Shown here: positions 26,950-35,989 of the stretch, piece after piece
Position numbering within the stretch: the first letter of the stretch is position 1
How the letters are laid out: each line of letters begins with the position of its first letter
Source of the DNA: Pseudooceanicola pacificus
GTDB lineage: Bacteria; Pseudomonadota; Alphaproteobacteria; Rhodobacterales; Rhodobacteraceae
Direction of reading: 5' to 3'
Assembly: GCF_009789075.1 (NCBI RefSeq)
Contig: NZ_WNXQ01000002.1
Span: forward strand, 1 to 64,000
Length of the DNA stretch: 64,000 nt
Translations under genes and position numbers: made by a program
The notes under the pieces: model-generated
What the model saw: the letters and a program-made list of their open reading frames with translations, nothing else
Told to the model about the DNA's origin: nothing
Databases searched by the model: none

Positions 26950-28527
26950 TCAGCCCCTCCGGTCCAGGATCAGCATCTGCAGGGCGGCCTGGCGGGCGAT
27001 GTCCTCCAGCCCGACGGAGCGCAGGACGGTCAGCGCCTCGGTCGCGTCCTTCCACTCGCCCGCGGCGGCGCGGGAATAGAGCGTCATGGCCCTGAGGATC
27101 GCCTCGCCCAGACGGTGCTCGGCGATCATGCGGCGGGTCTCGTCCGTGGGGCGGGCATCGGGGGCCCAGGCGGCGGCCACCGCGCGGGCGGCGGCGGAAT
27201 GCGCCTGAGCCTTGCCGGGATCGCCGGTGGCCAGGGCGGCGAGGAACAGTTCCTCGGGGCCGTCGGCCTGCATCTTCATCGCCGCCGCCTCGTACCCGCT
27301 CGACAGCATGGCGGTGCGGAAGGCCGTGCGGCGGGCGGGTTTGCCGGGCAGGTCCATCCCGGCCAGCCTGTCGCCGTAAAGGCGGGCAAAGGGCACCTCT
27401 AGCCAGACCTCGCGCATGGCGGCCCAGGCGGCGGTCACCGTGTCGGCCACGGCCTGGGGTTCGCCCGAGGTCATGGCGGTGTCGAACTCCTGCACCGCCG
27501 CGACCCGGTCCCAGATCCCGCCCGAGGCGGCGGGCTTGCGTTCGGTATAGACGCCCAGCAGGCGGTTTTCCGGCAGGGCGCCGGTGCGGGCCAGGCGTTC
27601 GATGGCCTCCAGCTCGGATTTCCAGCCCGACAGGTTGCGCAGGTCCGACATGGCATAGGCGCGCGGCTGCGAGGCCACGGGCAGCGACTGGCCGATCGCC
27701 TCGTGCAGGCGGAAGACCAGCGGCGTGATCCGGGCCGGCGGGGCCAGCGGGGGGGCGCCTTCGACCAGTTCGGGATCCAGGAACATTTCCAGCAGCGTGT
27801 CGGTCGACGGCGGCAGCACATTCAGCGCCCGCACGGTCGAGAAGGTCAGCGCCGCCGCCCGCCAGTCGCCGCGCCGGGCGAGGCAGTAGATCCGCGCGTC
27901 ATAGCCCGGCGCAAGGTCGGGGCGCGCATCCATCCGGGCACAGGCGTCATCCTCGGTCCCTGCCAGCAGAGACAGGTCGAAATAGCGGTTGAAAACCTCG
28001 GGGTAGCGTTCCGGCCCGGCGCGTTCGATCAGGGCCAGCGCGGGTTCCACGGCGCCCAGTTCGGCCAGCTTGTCGATCCGGGCGACCAGCAGCACCGGGG
28101 CGCTGCCGTGATCGGCGGCGGGGTCTGCCTCGGCCAGCAGCAGGGTATAGAGCAGCGACTGCATCGCGGGCAGCCGGTCGACGTCGAGCCGGCCCATCAG
28201 CCCGGCCAGAACGCTTTCGCGCGACCCGGCCCAGAGCGTTTCGGGAAAGCCGGTGACCGCCGAGCCCAGCAAGCCGACCGAGGCCGTGTCGACCTGGTTC
28301 AGCGGCGTCACCTCGACATCGGGACGGCTGGCGCCCCGGGCGACGGGCGGTTCCACCACCGGCTCGACCGGGCGCATGACGGCCGTGGGCAAGGACTGGC
28401 TGAGCCAGTCGATCGCCGAAATCGGCGCCTGTGCGGCGACCGGGCCCGCCAGAATCGGGCCTAGCACAGTCGGGCCCGCCAGGAGGGCCAGCGCAAGCGG
28501 GAAAGGGATCAGGCGCCTAGTTGACAT
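26950..28527 (-). CDS. Exported helical-repeat protein of unknown function
   Basis: The 525-residue protein begins with a Sec signal (PFPLALALLAGPTVLGPILAG, cleaved near VAAQA). The mature part is alanine- and leucine-rich, with regularly spaced helices such as LVARIDKLAELGAVEPALALIERAG that suggest an alpha-solenoid. It is probably periplasmic. It lies between a 49-residue membrane protein, which it overlaps by 11 bases, and xerD. That order suggests one transcript opposite aroK. No enzymatic motif is visible and the function is unknown. Confidence 0.7.
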   Translation of the reverse strand: MSTRRLIPFPLALALLAGPTVLGPILAGPVAAQAPISAIDWLSQSLPTAVMRPVEPVVEPPVARGASRPDVEVTPLNQVDTASVGLLGSAVTGFPETLWAGSRESVLAGLMGRLDVDRLPAMQSLLYTLLLAEADPAADHGSAPVLLVARIDKLAELGAVEPALALIERAGPERYPEVFNRYFDLSLLAGTEDDACARMDARPDLAPGYDARIYCLARRGDWRAAALTFSTVRALNVLPPSTDTLLEMFLDPELVEGAPPLAPPARITPLVFRLHEAIGQSLPVASQPRAYAMSDLRNLSGWKSELEAIERLARTGALPENRLLGVYTERKPAASGGIWDRVAAVQEFDTAMTSGEPQAVADTVTAAWAAMREVWLEVPFARLYGDRLAGMDLPGKPARRTAFRTAMLSSGYEAAAMKMQADGPEELFLAALATGDPGKAQAHSAAARAVAAAWAPDARPTDETRRMIAEHRLGEAILRAMTLYSRAAAGEWKDATEALTVLRSVGLEDIARQAALQMLILDRRG

Positions 28528-28666
28528 CCAGCGTCACGGGCGAGCGGACCTCGGTCAGGGGCGGCGAGAAATCCACGCCGAACCACGGGCCGAGATAGGC
28601 ATAAACGACAAGGGCGAAGCCCAGCAACAATGCCAAATAGAACAACCACTTGATTACGGTAAACAT
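28517..28666 (-). CDS. 49-residue membrane protein
   Basis: A short frame begins MFTVIKWLFYLALLLGFALV, giving one membrane helix, then YLGPWFGVDFSPP and a polar end with VTLDVN. Its stop codon lies inside the start of the exported protein (start at 28527), an 11-base overlap typical of coupled genes. Protein-like composition and the coupling support a real gene. Function unknown. Confidence 0.7.
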   Translation of the reverse strand: MFTVIKWLFYLALLLGFALVVYAYLGPWFGVDFSPPLTEVRSPVTLDVN

Positions 28667-28799
28667 CCGTTGCTGCCCCGGTGCCTGATTTCATATGCCT
28701 GCTTCTTTTGGGACTTTATAACTGGCATTTCCGACAAGATCACGTCATTCAGGCAAGATCGTGAAGAATTGAGCGAGAGACAGCCGAGTCAGGCGCGAA

Positions 28800-29345
28800 A
28801 TGGGGTGGAACGTGCGGAAAACCATCGTGCTCGTTGGCATGATGGGAGCAGGCAAGACGGCTGTCGGCAAGGCGCTGGCGGCGTCGCTGGCCGTTCCCTT
28901 TCTCGATTCGGATCACGAGATCGAGACCGCCTCGAACCAGTCGGTGGCCGAGATATTCGACCGTTACGGCGAAGCCTTCTTTCGCCGGAAAGAGGCCCAG
29001 GTGATCGCGCGCCTTCTGGACGAGGAATGCTGCATTCTGTCGACCGGCGGGGGTGCCTTTCTGCAAGAGACGAACCGCAGCGCGATCAGCGCGCGGGGGG
29101 TTTCGGTCTGGCTGGACGTGCCGCTGGACCTGCTGTGGAAAAGGGTGCGCCAGCGCGACACCCGGCCCCTGCTGCGCACCGCCAATCCGCTGGCCACGCT
29201 CTCGGGGCTCTACGATGCGCGGGTGCCGATCTATGCGCTGGCCGATCTGAGCGTGAAGGCCGATCCCGCCTTCACCGTGCAACAGATGGCCGAGCGCGTG
29301 CTCGACGCGCTGGCCGTACGCCCCGATGTTCTGGAGAAAACATGA
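28800..29345 (+). CDS. aroK: Shikimate kinase
   Basis: AroK phosphorylates shikimate in the chorismate pathway. The 181-residue protein has Walker A VGMMGAGKTAVGK, the substrate-binding DSDHEIE with FFRRKE, the STGGGAF motif and the lid arginine in RDTRPLL. All catalytic residues are present. Its stop overlaps the aroB start (ATGA), the usual aroKB coupling. Confidence 0.94.
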   Translation: MGWNVRKTIVLVGMMGAGKTAVGKALAASLAVPFLDSDHEIETASNQSVAEIFDRYGEAFFRRKEAQVIARLLDEECCILSTGGGAFLQETNRSAISARGVSVWLDVPLDLLWKRVRQRDTRPLLRTANPLATLSGLYDARVPIYALADLSVKADPAFTVQQMAERVLDALAVRPDVLEKT

Positions 29346-30454
29346 TCGACACCATCCGCGTCGAACTTGGCGACCGCAGCTATCCCATCCACATCGGCCC
29401 CGGCCTGCTGGGCCGCGCGGGGGCGATGATCGCCCCGCTGCTGGCGCGTCCGCGCGTGGCCGTGGTGACGGACGAGACGGTGGCCGCGCTGCACCTGGAC
29501 ACCCTGCGCGCCGGGCTGGCGGGGCAGGGGATCGAGACGGTCGCCCTGGCGCTGCCCCCCGGAGAGGCGACCAAGGGCTGGCCGCAGTTCGAACGCACCG
29601 TGGAATGGCTGCTGGCGCAGAAGGTCGAGCGGCGCGACATCGTGCTGGCCCTGGGCGGCGGGGTGATCGGCGATCTGGCCGGATTCGCCGCGGCCGTGCT
29701 GCGCCGGGGCGTGCGCTTCGTGCAGGTGCCGACCTCGCTGCTGGCGCAGGTCGACAGCTCGGTCGGGGGCAAGACCGGGATCAACGCGCCGCAGGGCAAG
29801 AACCTGATCGGCGCGTTTCACCAGCCCTCGATGGTGCTCTGCGATATCGACGTGCTGGCCTCGCTGCCGCCGCGCGACTTCCTGGCCGGCTATGGCGAGG
29901 TGGTGAAATACGGGCTGCTGGGGGATGCGGCGTTCTTTCACTGGCTGGAGGAGAACGGCCCCGCCGCCGCGGCCGGTTCGCCCGAGGCGCGGGCGCGGGC
30001 GGTCCGCCGGTCCTGCGAGATGAAGGCCGAGATCGTGGCCCGGGACGAGACCGAGCAGGGCGACCGCGCGCTGCTGAACCTGGGCCATACCTTCTGCCAC
30101 GCGCTGGAATCGGCCACCGGCTATTCCGACCGGCTGCTGCATGGCGAGGGCGTGGCCATCGGCTGCGCCCTGGCGTTCGAGCTTTCGGCCCGCCTTGGCC
30201 TGTGCCCGCAGGAAGAGCCCAGCCGGGTGCGTGCGCATCTCAAGGGCATGGGCATGAAATGCGACCTCTCCGACATTCCGGGGGAGCTGCCCGGCGCGGC
30301 GGCCCTGCTGGATCTGATGGGGCAGGACAAGAAGGTCATCGACGGGCAGCTGCGTTTCATCCTCGCACGCGGGATCGGGCAGGCCTTCGTCACGGCCGAT
30401 GTCCCGCGCGAGGCGGTGCTGGCCCTGCTGGACGAGGCGCTGACGGCGGCCTGA
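29342..30454 (+). CDS. aroB: 3-dehydroquinate synthase
   Basis: AroB converts DAHP to 3-dehydroquinate with NAD and a metal ion. The 370-residue protein shows the NAD-binding ALGGGVIGDLAGF, the QVPTSLLAQVDSSVGGKTGIN core, the GYGEVVKYGLLG segment and the metal-ligand histidines in NLGHTFCHALE and LLHGEGVAIG. The start at 29342 overlaps aroK; a much longer open frame exists upstream but is not real. Confidence 0.95.
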   Translation: MIDTIRVELGDRSYPIHIGPGLLGRAGAMIAPLLARPRVAVVTDETVAALHLDTLRAGLAGQGIETVALALPPGEATKGWPQFERTVEWLLAQKVERRDIVLALGGGVIGDLAGFAAAVLRRGVRFVQVPTSLLAQVDSSVGGKTGINAPQGKNLIGAFHQPSMVLCDIDVLASLPPRDFLAGYGEVVKYGLLGDAAFFHWLEENGPAAAAGSPEARARAVRRSCEMKAEIVARDETEQGDRALLNLGHTFCHALESATGYSDRLLHGEGVAIGCALAFELSARLGLCPQEEPSRVRAHLKGMGMKCDLSDIPGELPGAAALLDLMGQDKKVIDGQLRFILARGIGQAFVTADVPREAVLALLDEALTAA

Positions 30455-30643
30455 GGGCCAGAGCGCAGCGACGGGGACAGGGTTTCCGGCCAGGGCGTCG
30501 TGGGGGGCGCTGTTGCTGCGCGTGCGGCGCCGGGGGGCTGCGCGGGGGGCGGGGCTGCGCATTTCGTCGCGCCGGGGGCGTCTTGGGTCTTGCAAACCGC
30601 GTTGATGGCTTGTGAATATCGGGCCGACCAAGGAGAGGTTTCG

Positions 30644-31153
30644 ATGATCAGTCCGGCCTATTGCGTGATGATGGCGCAGTACAATTCCTGGCAGAACCGC
30701 TGCATGCGGCAGGCGATGGAGCAGTTGGACGAGGCCGATCTGACGGCGGATCGCGGCGCCTTCTTCAAGTCGATCCTCGGCATTGCGAACCACCTGCTCT
30801 GGGCCGACCGGATGTGGATGTCGCGACTGGGGGACACGGTCGAAAAGCCCGATGTCGCCGCGTCGGGCAGCACCGCGATCACGCCCACCTCGGCGGTCTG
30901 GAGCGCCGAGCGGTTCCGGCTGGACGGCCAGATGGAGCTCTGGGCCGAGGGGCTGCACGCGATCGACCTGACCGGCAACCTGCGCTGGTATTCCGGCGCG
31001 CTCGGGCGGGACACGGCGCGGCCGGTGGCGCTCTGCGTCGCGCATATGTTCAATCACCAGACCCATCACCGCGGCCAGATCCACGCGATGCTGACCGCCG
31101 CCGGCGCCAGGACGGCGGACACCGATCTTTTCATCATGCCCGGGCTCGAGTAA
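30644..31153 (+). CDS. DinB-family putative metal-dependent hydrolase
   Basis: The 169-residue protein has the four-helix DinB fold. Candidate metal-binding histidines are in IANHLLWADRMW (residue about 49) and in the HQTHHRGQIH motif near residue 142. DinB-like proteins include thiol transferases that use mycothiol or bacillithiol, but no substrate can be assigned. AGGAGAGG lies upstream of the ATG at 30644. It is 190 bases after aroB, with no clear operon partner. Confidence 0.85.
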   Translation: MISPAYCVMMAQYNSWQNRCMRQAMEQLDEADLTADRGAFFKSILGIANHLLWADRMWMSRLGDTVEKPDVAASGSTAITPTSAVWSAERFRLDGQMELWAEGLHAIDLTGNLRWYSGALGRDTARPVALCVAHMFNHQTHHRGQIHAMLTAAGARTADTDLFIMPGLE

Positions 31154-31208
31154 GGCCCGGGTCCGGCGCGGGCGATCCGCGGCGGAAGACTTCTCAAGGA
31201 GGACACCC

Positions 31209-32204
31209 ATGTTCAACGCCCTGATCGTCGACAAGACCGGGGACGGCCCGGCCACGGCCAGCGTCCGGCAGATCGATACCGACGAGCTGCCCCATGCCGA
31301 GGTCACGGTGGCCGTCGAATATTCGACGGTGAACTACAAGGACGGGCTGTGCCTGTCGGCCAGTGGCGGCGGGCTGGTGCGCAAATATCCGCATGTGCCG
31401 GGCATCGATTTCGCCGGCACGGTCGAAGAGAGCAGCGACAGCCGCTACAAGCCCGGCGACAAGGTCGTGCTGACCGGCTGGCGCGTGGGCGAGGCGCATT
31501 GGGGCGGCTATGCGCAGAAGGCGCGGGTCAAGGCCGACTGGCTGGTGCCGCTGCCCGACGGGCTGACGACGCGCCAGGCGATGGCCGTGGGCACCGCCGG
31601 GTTCACCGCGATGCTGGCCGTGATCGCACTGGAGGAGCACGGGCTGACCCCGGGCCACGGGCCGGTGCTGGTGACCGGCGCCGCGGGCGGCGTGGGCTCG
31701 GTCGCCACGGCGATCCTGGGCAAGCTGGGCCATGAGGTGGCCGCGGTCACCGGCCGTCCCGAGACGGCGGCGTACCTGAAGGATCTCGGTGCGACCACGA
31801 TCGTGGCGCGGGAGGAGATCAACGAGACGGTCAAGCGGCCGCTGGAAACCGAGGCCTGGGCCGGCTGTGTCGATGCCGTGGGCGGCGCGATGCTGGCGCG
31901 GGTGCTGGGGCAGATGAAATACGGCGGTTCGGTTGCCGCCGTGGGCCTTGCGGGCGGCGCGGCCCTGCCGGCGACGGTGATCCCCTTCCTGCTGCGCGGG
32001 GTGAACCTGCTGGGCATCGACAGTGTGATGAAGCCCTATGCCGGGCGGCTGAAGGCCTGGGAGCGCATCGCCACCGATCTGCCGATGGAGAAGCTGGAGG
32101 CGATGGTTCATCCCGCCACCCTGTCGGATCTGCCGGGGCTGGGCGCGGATATCCTGGCCGGCAAGGTCAAGGGCCGCGTGGTGGTCGACGTGGCCGGAAG
32201 CTGA
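31209..32204 (+). CDS. acuI: AcuI/YhdH-type acryloyl-CoA reductase (MDR family)
   Basis: The 331-residue NADPH-dependent medium-chain reductase lacks the zinc ligands of alcohol dehydrogenases. It has the N-terminal STVNYKDGL motif, the VPGIDFAGTV strand, and the nucleotide-binding VTGAAGGVGSVA loop, ending in KGRVVVDV. AcuI enzymes reduce toxic acryloyl-CoA to propionyl-CoA, a step in dimethylsulfoniopropionate (DMSP) breakdown in marine alphaproteobacteria. An AAGGAGG site lies just upstream of the ATG. A hairpin follows. Confidence 0.85.
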   Translation: MFNALIVDKTGDGPATASVRQIDTDELPHAEVTVAVEYSTVNYKDGLCLSASGGGLVRKYPHVPGIDFAGTVEESSDSRYKPGDKVVLTGWRVGEAHWGGYAQKARVKADWLVPLPDGLTTRQAMAVGTAGFTAMLAVIALEEHGLTPGHGPVLVTGAAGGVGSVATAILGKLGHEVAAVTGRPETAAYLKDLGATTIVAREEINETVKRPLETEAWAGCVDAVGGAMLARVLGQMKYGGSVAAVGLAGGAALPATVIPFLLRGVNLLGIDSVMKPYAGRLKAWERIATDLPMEKLEAMVHPATLSDLPGLGADILAGKVKGRVVVDVAGS

Positions 32205-32211
32205 CGGAGGC

Positions 32212-32233
32212 GCGCCGTCTCTCACGACGGCGC
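32212..32233 (+). terminator. Hairpin after acuI
   Basis: GCGCCGTC and GACGGCGC form an 8-bp perfect stem with a 6-nt loop, seven bases past the acuI stop. There is no T-run. Confidence 0.5.
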
Positions 32234-32295
32234 AAGCGGCCCCGTCGGACAGGAGCGCCTTCGGCGCACATGATGTTTTGCACCGCGCATCCGCG

Positions 32296-32397
32296 CGGTG
32301 CGTCTGACTCCTCCGGCGGGCATATTTGAAGCAAGAGGAAGCAGGGGACCGGCCCCCTGCTTCATCTCGTCCAAAATACTCCGGGGGAGACGCACCG
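32296..32397. repeat. Imperfect 45-bp inverted repeat, full copy of the dispersed element
   Basis: The left arm runs from CGGTGCGTC through CATATTTGAAGCAAGAGG to GCAGGGG. The right arm is its near reverse complement (CCCCTGC, CATCTCGTCCAAAATACTCC, GACGCACCG). The arms meet at a 6-base centre, so the RNA could fold into one long hairpin. The surrounding gap 32234-32889 contains no supported gene. Confidence 0.65.
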
Positions 32398-32889
32398 CAG
32401 GTGCGGCGGGGGCAGAGCCCCCTTTCTTGCACAACATGCAGCCTGTCCATCCGGCGGGTCCGCCGGAATGCGGGGTCAAAGGGCCGTGACCCGGCTGGTT
32501 TGGGCGACCCATGTCCCGGATCTGGGACCACCACCTGCCGTACAGGACATCGGCGTGCTGTGCCCGCCGATTTGGCCGCCCGTCCGGGGGCCGGGGTGCG
32601 GCTGTCGCGGGCTGAGCCGTGGTGCCGTCACGCTCGGGGGGGGCGAGGGCAGCAAATGCGGCGGTCCGCGGGCTGCCCGATCGTGGGCGCGATGTGTTTT
32701 CTGCGACAGGATCGGTCGCTTTTGCATAGAATATGGGCGTTGCCGGTTGAACCCGGACCCATGGTTTGATTAACCTTTCACCTCAAGGATGTGCTGCGCC
32801 CTGCCGCGGCACGGATGCCACAGCAGCGCGAGGGAGAGTACCCGGACCGGACGTGGCCGGCCCCTTCGCGTCAAACCGGGAGAGGTGAG

Positions 32890-33306
32890 ATGTTCTCGAC
32901 AATCATGGTGCCCGTGGACCTGGCCCATGCCGACCGGCTGGGCAAGGCGCTCGATTGCGCGGCCAGGCTGGCGAAGGCCGAGGGTGCAAAAATCGTCTAT
33001 GTCGGCGTTTCGGCCGCCGCGCCGTCCTCCGTCGCCCGTACGCCCGAGGACTTCGCCGAGAGGCTTGCCGCCTTTGCCGCCGAGCAGGGCCGGGCGACGG
33101 GGATCGAGGCGTCCTCTCATGCTGTCACCAGCCACGATCCGGCCACCGATCTGGACCCCGCCCTGTTGCGCGCGGTCGAGGAGACGGGCGCCGATCTGGT
33201 GGTGATCGCAAGCCACATTCCCAATGTGGCCGACCATATCTGGCCGTCCAACGGCGGCACGATCGCGGCGCGGGCAAGGACCTCGGTCCTTGTCGTGCGT
33301 GACTGA
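32890..33306 (+). CDS. Universal stress protein UspA family
   Basis: The 138-residue protein has the UspA fold: MFSTIMVPVDLAHAD at the N-terminus, a central VVIASHIP strand, and the C-terminal NGGTIAARARTSVLVVR. The last motif resembles the family's G-2x-G-9x-G(S/T) ATP-binding loop but is degenerate. A GAGAGGTGAG site precedes the ATG at 32890; an upstream open extension is not supported. Followed 61 bases later by the BCCT transporter gene, it may be its stress-linked partner, a pairing often seen with membrane transporters. Confidence 0.82.
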   Translation: MFSTIMVPVDLAHADRLGKALDCAARLAKAEGAKIVYVGVSAAAPSSVARTPEDFAERLAAFAAEQGRATGIEASSHAVTSHDPATDLDPALLRAVEETGADLVVIASHIPNVADHIWPSNGGTIAARARTSVLVVRD

Positions 33307-33367
33307 AGGCAAGCGGGCGCCAAGACCCGCGACATGTTGTTTACCATAGCGAACAGGGGGGCCATGA

Positions 33368-35011
33368 ATGGCCGATACGACAAGCAACCAGGGCATACCC
33401 GAACCGGAAGGCGCGTCCGATGTGATCCAGACCGAATACGAGATCGGTCAGGACAACATCGATGGCAGCGTCGGCCCGTTCGGCTTTGACATCCACAACC
33501 CGGTCTTCGTGATCTCGGGCCTGGCCATCGTGGCCTTCGTCTTCTACACGCTCGCCCTGCCGGAGCAGGCGGGGGCGGTGTTCTCGTGGCTGTTTGCATC
33601 CGTGACCAAGGGGTTCGACTGGTTCTTCCTGGCGGCGGCGAACATCTTTGTCATCTTCTGCCTCGTGCTGATCGTGACCCCGGTGGGCAAGGTCCGGCTG
33701 GGCGGCGCCGATGCACGGCCTGATTACAGCTATATCGGCTGGTTCGCGATGCTGTTTGCCGCCGGCATGGGCATCGGGCTGATGTTCTTTGGCGTGCTGG
33801 AACCGGTCTATCACATGGCCGTTTCGGAACCGCTGGGCGTGCCTTCGCCCTTTACCGAGGACGGGCAGCTGATCCCGGAAAACGTGGAGGCGGCCAAGAA
33901 GATGGGCCTGGCCGCCACGATCTTCCACTGGGGGCTGCACCCCTGGGCGATCTATGCGGTGGTGGCGCTGGCGCTGGCGCTCTTCAGCTTCAACAAGGGG
34001 CTGCCGCTGACCATCCGCTCGGCCTTTTACCCGATCCTGGGCGACCGGGTCTGGGGCTGGTGGGGCCATGTCATCGACACGCTGGCGGTCTTTGCCACGC
34101 TCTTCGGGCTGGCGACCTCGCTCGGCTTTGGCGCGCAGCAGGCGAATGCCGGTCTGAACCACGTCTTCGGCGTGCCGATCGGGCCGACGGCGCAGGTGCT
34201 GCTGATCACCGGCATTACCTCGATCGCGCTGATTTCGGTGCTGCGGGGGCTGGATGGCGGGGTCAAGCTGCTGTCCGAGATCAACATGGGGATTGCGGCC
34301 CTGCTGCTGCTTTTCGTGCTGTTTGTCGGGCCGACGCTGCTGATCATGACCGATTTCGTCAACGGGCTGGGCGCCTATCTGGTCGACCTGATTCCGCTGT
34401 CGAACCCGGTGGGCCGCGAGGATACCGGCTTTGTCCAGGGCTGGACCTCGTTCTACTGGGCCTGGTGGATCAGCTGGTCGCCGTTCGTGGGCATGTTCAT
34501 CGCCCGCGTCAGCCGCGGCCGCACGGTGCGCGAGTTCATCATCTGCGTGCTGATCATCCCCTCGCTGGTCTGCGTGTTGTGGATGGCCGTCTTTGGCGGC
34601 GTGGCCATCGACCAGGTTCTGAGCGATCCGGCCACCAGCGCGGTCAAGGCGCAGGTGATCGACAGCTACAACCCGCCGCTGTCGCTGTTCGCGATGCTGG
34701 AGGGGCTGCCGTTTTCGGGGATCACCTCGGTGATCGGGATCGTCCTGGTGATCGTGTTCTTCGTCACCTCGTCGGATTCGGGCTCGCTGGTGATCGACAC
34801 GATCACGGCCGGCGGCAAGGTCGACGCGCCGGTGCCGCAGCGCGTCTTCTGGTGCGTGTTCGAAGGCGCGGTGGCCATCGTGCTGCTGCTCTCGGCCGGG
34901 GGGCTGCAGTCGCTGCAGTCGATGGTGATCTCGACCGGGCTGCCGTTCACGATTGTCCTGCTGCTGATGTGCTGGGCGATCTGGAAGGGGCTGCGGGCCG
35001 AACAGGCCTGA
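33368..35011 (+). CDS. BCCT-family betaine/choline/carnitine-type transporter
   Basis: The 547-residue protein has about 12 membrane helices and the BCCT landmarks: the glycine-rich GMGIGLMFFGVLEP segment near residue 140 and the aromatic TSFYWAWWISWSPFVGMF stretch near 360. FVTSSDSGSLV follows near 465. BCCT carriers import glycine betaine, choline, carnitine or DMSP, driven by sodium or protons. Substrate cannot be read from sequence, although the nearby AcuI gene makes DMSP worth considering. Confidence 0.92.
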   Translation: MADTTSNQGIPEPEGASDVIQTEYEIGQDNIDGSVGPFGFDIHNPVFVISGLAIVAFVFYTLALPEQAGAVFSWLFASVTKGFDWFFLAAANIFVIFCLVLIVTPVGKVRLGGADARPDYSYIGWFAMLFAAGMGIGLMFFGVLEPVYHMAVSEPLGVPSPFTEDGQLIPENVEAAKKMGLAATIFHWGLHPWAIYAVVALALALFSFNKGLPLTIRSAFYPILGDRVWGWWGHVIDTLAVFATLFGLATSLGFGAQQANAGLNHVFGVPIGPTAQVLLITGITSIALISVLRGLDGGVKLLSEINMGIAALLLLFVLFVGPTLLIMTDFVNGLGAYLVDLIPLSNPVGREDTGFVQGWTSFYWAWWISWSPFVGMFIARVSRGRTVREFIICVLIIPSLVCVLWMAVFGGVAIDQVLSDPATSAVKAQVIDSYNPPLSLFAMLEGLPFSGITSVIGIVLVIVFFVTSSDSGSLVIDTITAGGKVDAPVPQRVFWCVFEGAVAIVLLLSAGGLQSLQSMVISTGLPFTIVLLLMCWAIWKGLRAEQA

Positions 35012-35038
35012 GGCCGGCCAGCCGGCTGAGGAAATCCG

Positions 35039-35068
35039 AACCGGCCGGGGCAACCCGGCCGGTTTTTT
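35039..35068 (+). terminator. Strong intrinsic terminator of the BCCT gene
   Basis: AACCGGCCGGG and CCCGGCCGGTT form an 11-bp perfect stem with a GCAA tetraloop followed by six T residues. It abuts the stop codon of the convergent kinase gene and could serve both strands. Confidence 0.95.
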
Positions 35069-35898
35069 CATGCGCGCCCGAGGCCCAGCAGGATCGACAG
35101 CAGGTCAAGCTCGCGGTCGCAGGCCAGTGTGCCCCCGGCCCGCCAGGCGATCGAGAGGGCGCATTTCGCAGCCCCCCATTGCAGCAGCCGGTCGGGCGTC
35201 TGGCCAAGCGCCGGGGCCCAGACGGATGCGCGGCGCCGCAGGACGGCGGGGTCCCGGATCAGGTCCGGGACACCCGAGGGATTGCGCAGGGCATTGGCCA
35301 GCTCATAGCCGATGTCGCCCGCCACGCCCTTGGCGTCGAAGGCGACATATCCGCGGGAACAGAGGCGGATATTGTCGTGATGCAGATCGCCGTGCAGCCC
35401 CCGGGCGGGGCCCTGGCTGTCCAGCAGGCGGCGCGCCAGGGCGCGGGCGGCGGCGATGTCGCGCCGGGCGGGGGCCGGGCAGTCAGGCGCAAACTGCAGG
35501 GCGAAGAGGGCGGCGAACCAGTCCGCCAGTACCGGCAGGCCGTCGCAGGGCAGGGCGCGGGCATGCAGCCGGGCGGCGGTGGCGGCCAGTTCCGCCGTGG
35601 CGGTCACGTCATCGCCCGCGCGCACCATGTCGCCCAGCGACGGGCCGTCGAGCCATTCCATCAGCGCCGTGGTCCGGCCGACCGAGTGGACAAGCGCCGC
35701 CCCGTGCCCGTCAAGCGCCTGCATCAGGGCAAATCCCGGCGCCTCGTTTGCCATATCGGAGCCGTGGTAGACCTTGAGCGCGGCGGGGCTGCCATCCCCC
35801 CGTGTCACGCGCCAGATCGTGGCCAGGGCGGAGCGTTCGGCGACCTGCGCCGCGCGCAGCCCGTGGGCCTGCAGGATGCTGTCGGGCAGGGTCTCCAT
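35068..35898 (-). CDS. APH-like small-molecule kinase (aminoglycoside/hydroxyurea kinase family)
   Basis: The 276-residue protein has a protein-kinase-like fold. It shows the ATP-anchoring lysine in AALKVYHG, the catalytic loop GLHGDLHHDNIRL (Asp and Asn present) and the metal-binding FDAKG. This matches the APH(6)/hydroxyurea phosphotransferase group. Chromosomal members often have unknown natural substrates, so resistance is not implied. The start at 35898 fits the family; the open frame continues 47 codons upstream without similarity. It is divergent from the aminotransferase gene. Confidence 0.8.
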   Translation of the reverse strand: METLPDSILQAHGLRAAQVAERSALATIWRVTRGDGSPAALKVYHGSDMANEAPGFALMQALDGHGAALVHSVGRTTALMEWLDGPSLGDMVRAGDDVTATAELAATAARLHARALPCDGLPVLADWFAALFALQFAPDCPAPARRDIAAARALARRLLDSQGPARGLHGDLHHDNIRLCSRGYVAFDAKGVAGDIGYELANALRNPSGVPDLIRDPAVLRRRASVWAPALGQTPDRLLQWGAAKCALSIAWRAGGTLACDRELDLLSILLGLGRA

Positions 35899-35989
35899 GC
35901 CGCGCACTCTGGCGCAATCCCCGCGACAGGACAACGACGCCGCGCGATCCCCCTTGCGCCCGGGCCAAAAGCTCTGAAAAGTCCGGCGC

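Noticed and set aside
35068-35898. APH-family kinase considered as an antibiotic-resistance gene
   Set aside because: The family includes many chromosomal kinases with unknown substrates, and there are no mobile-element signs around it.
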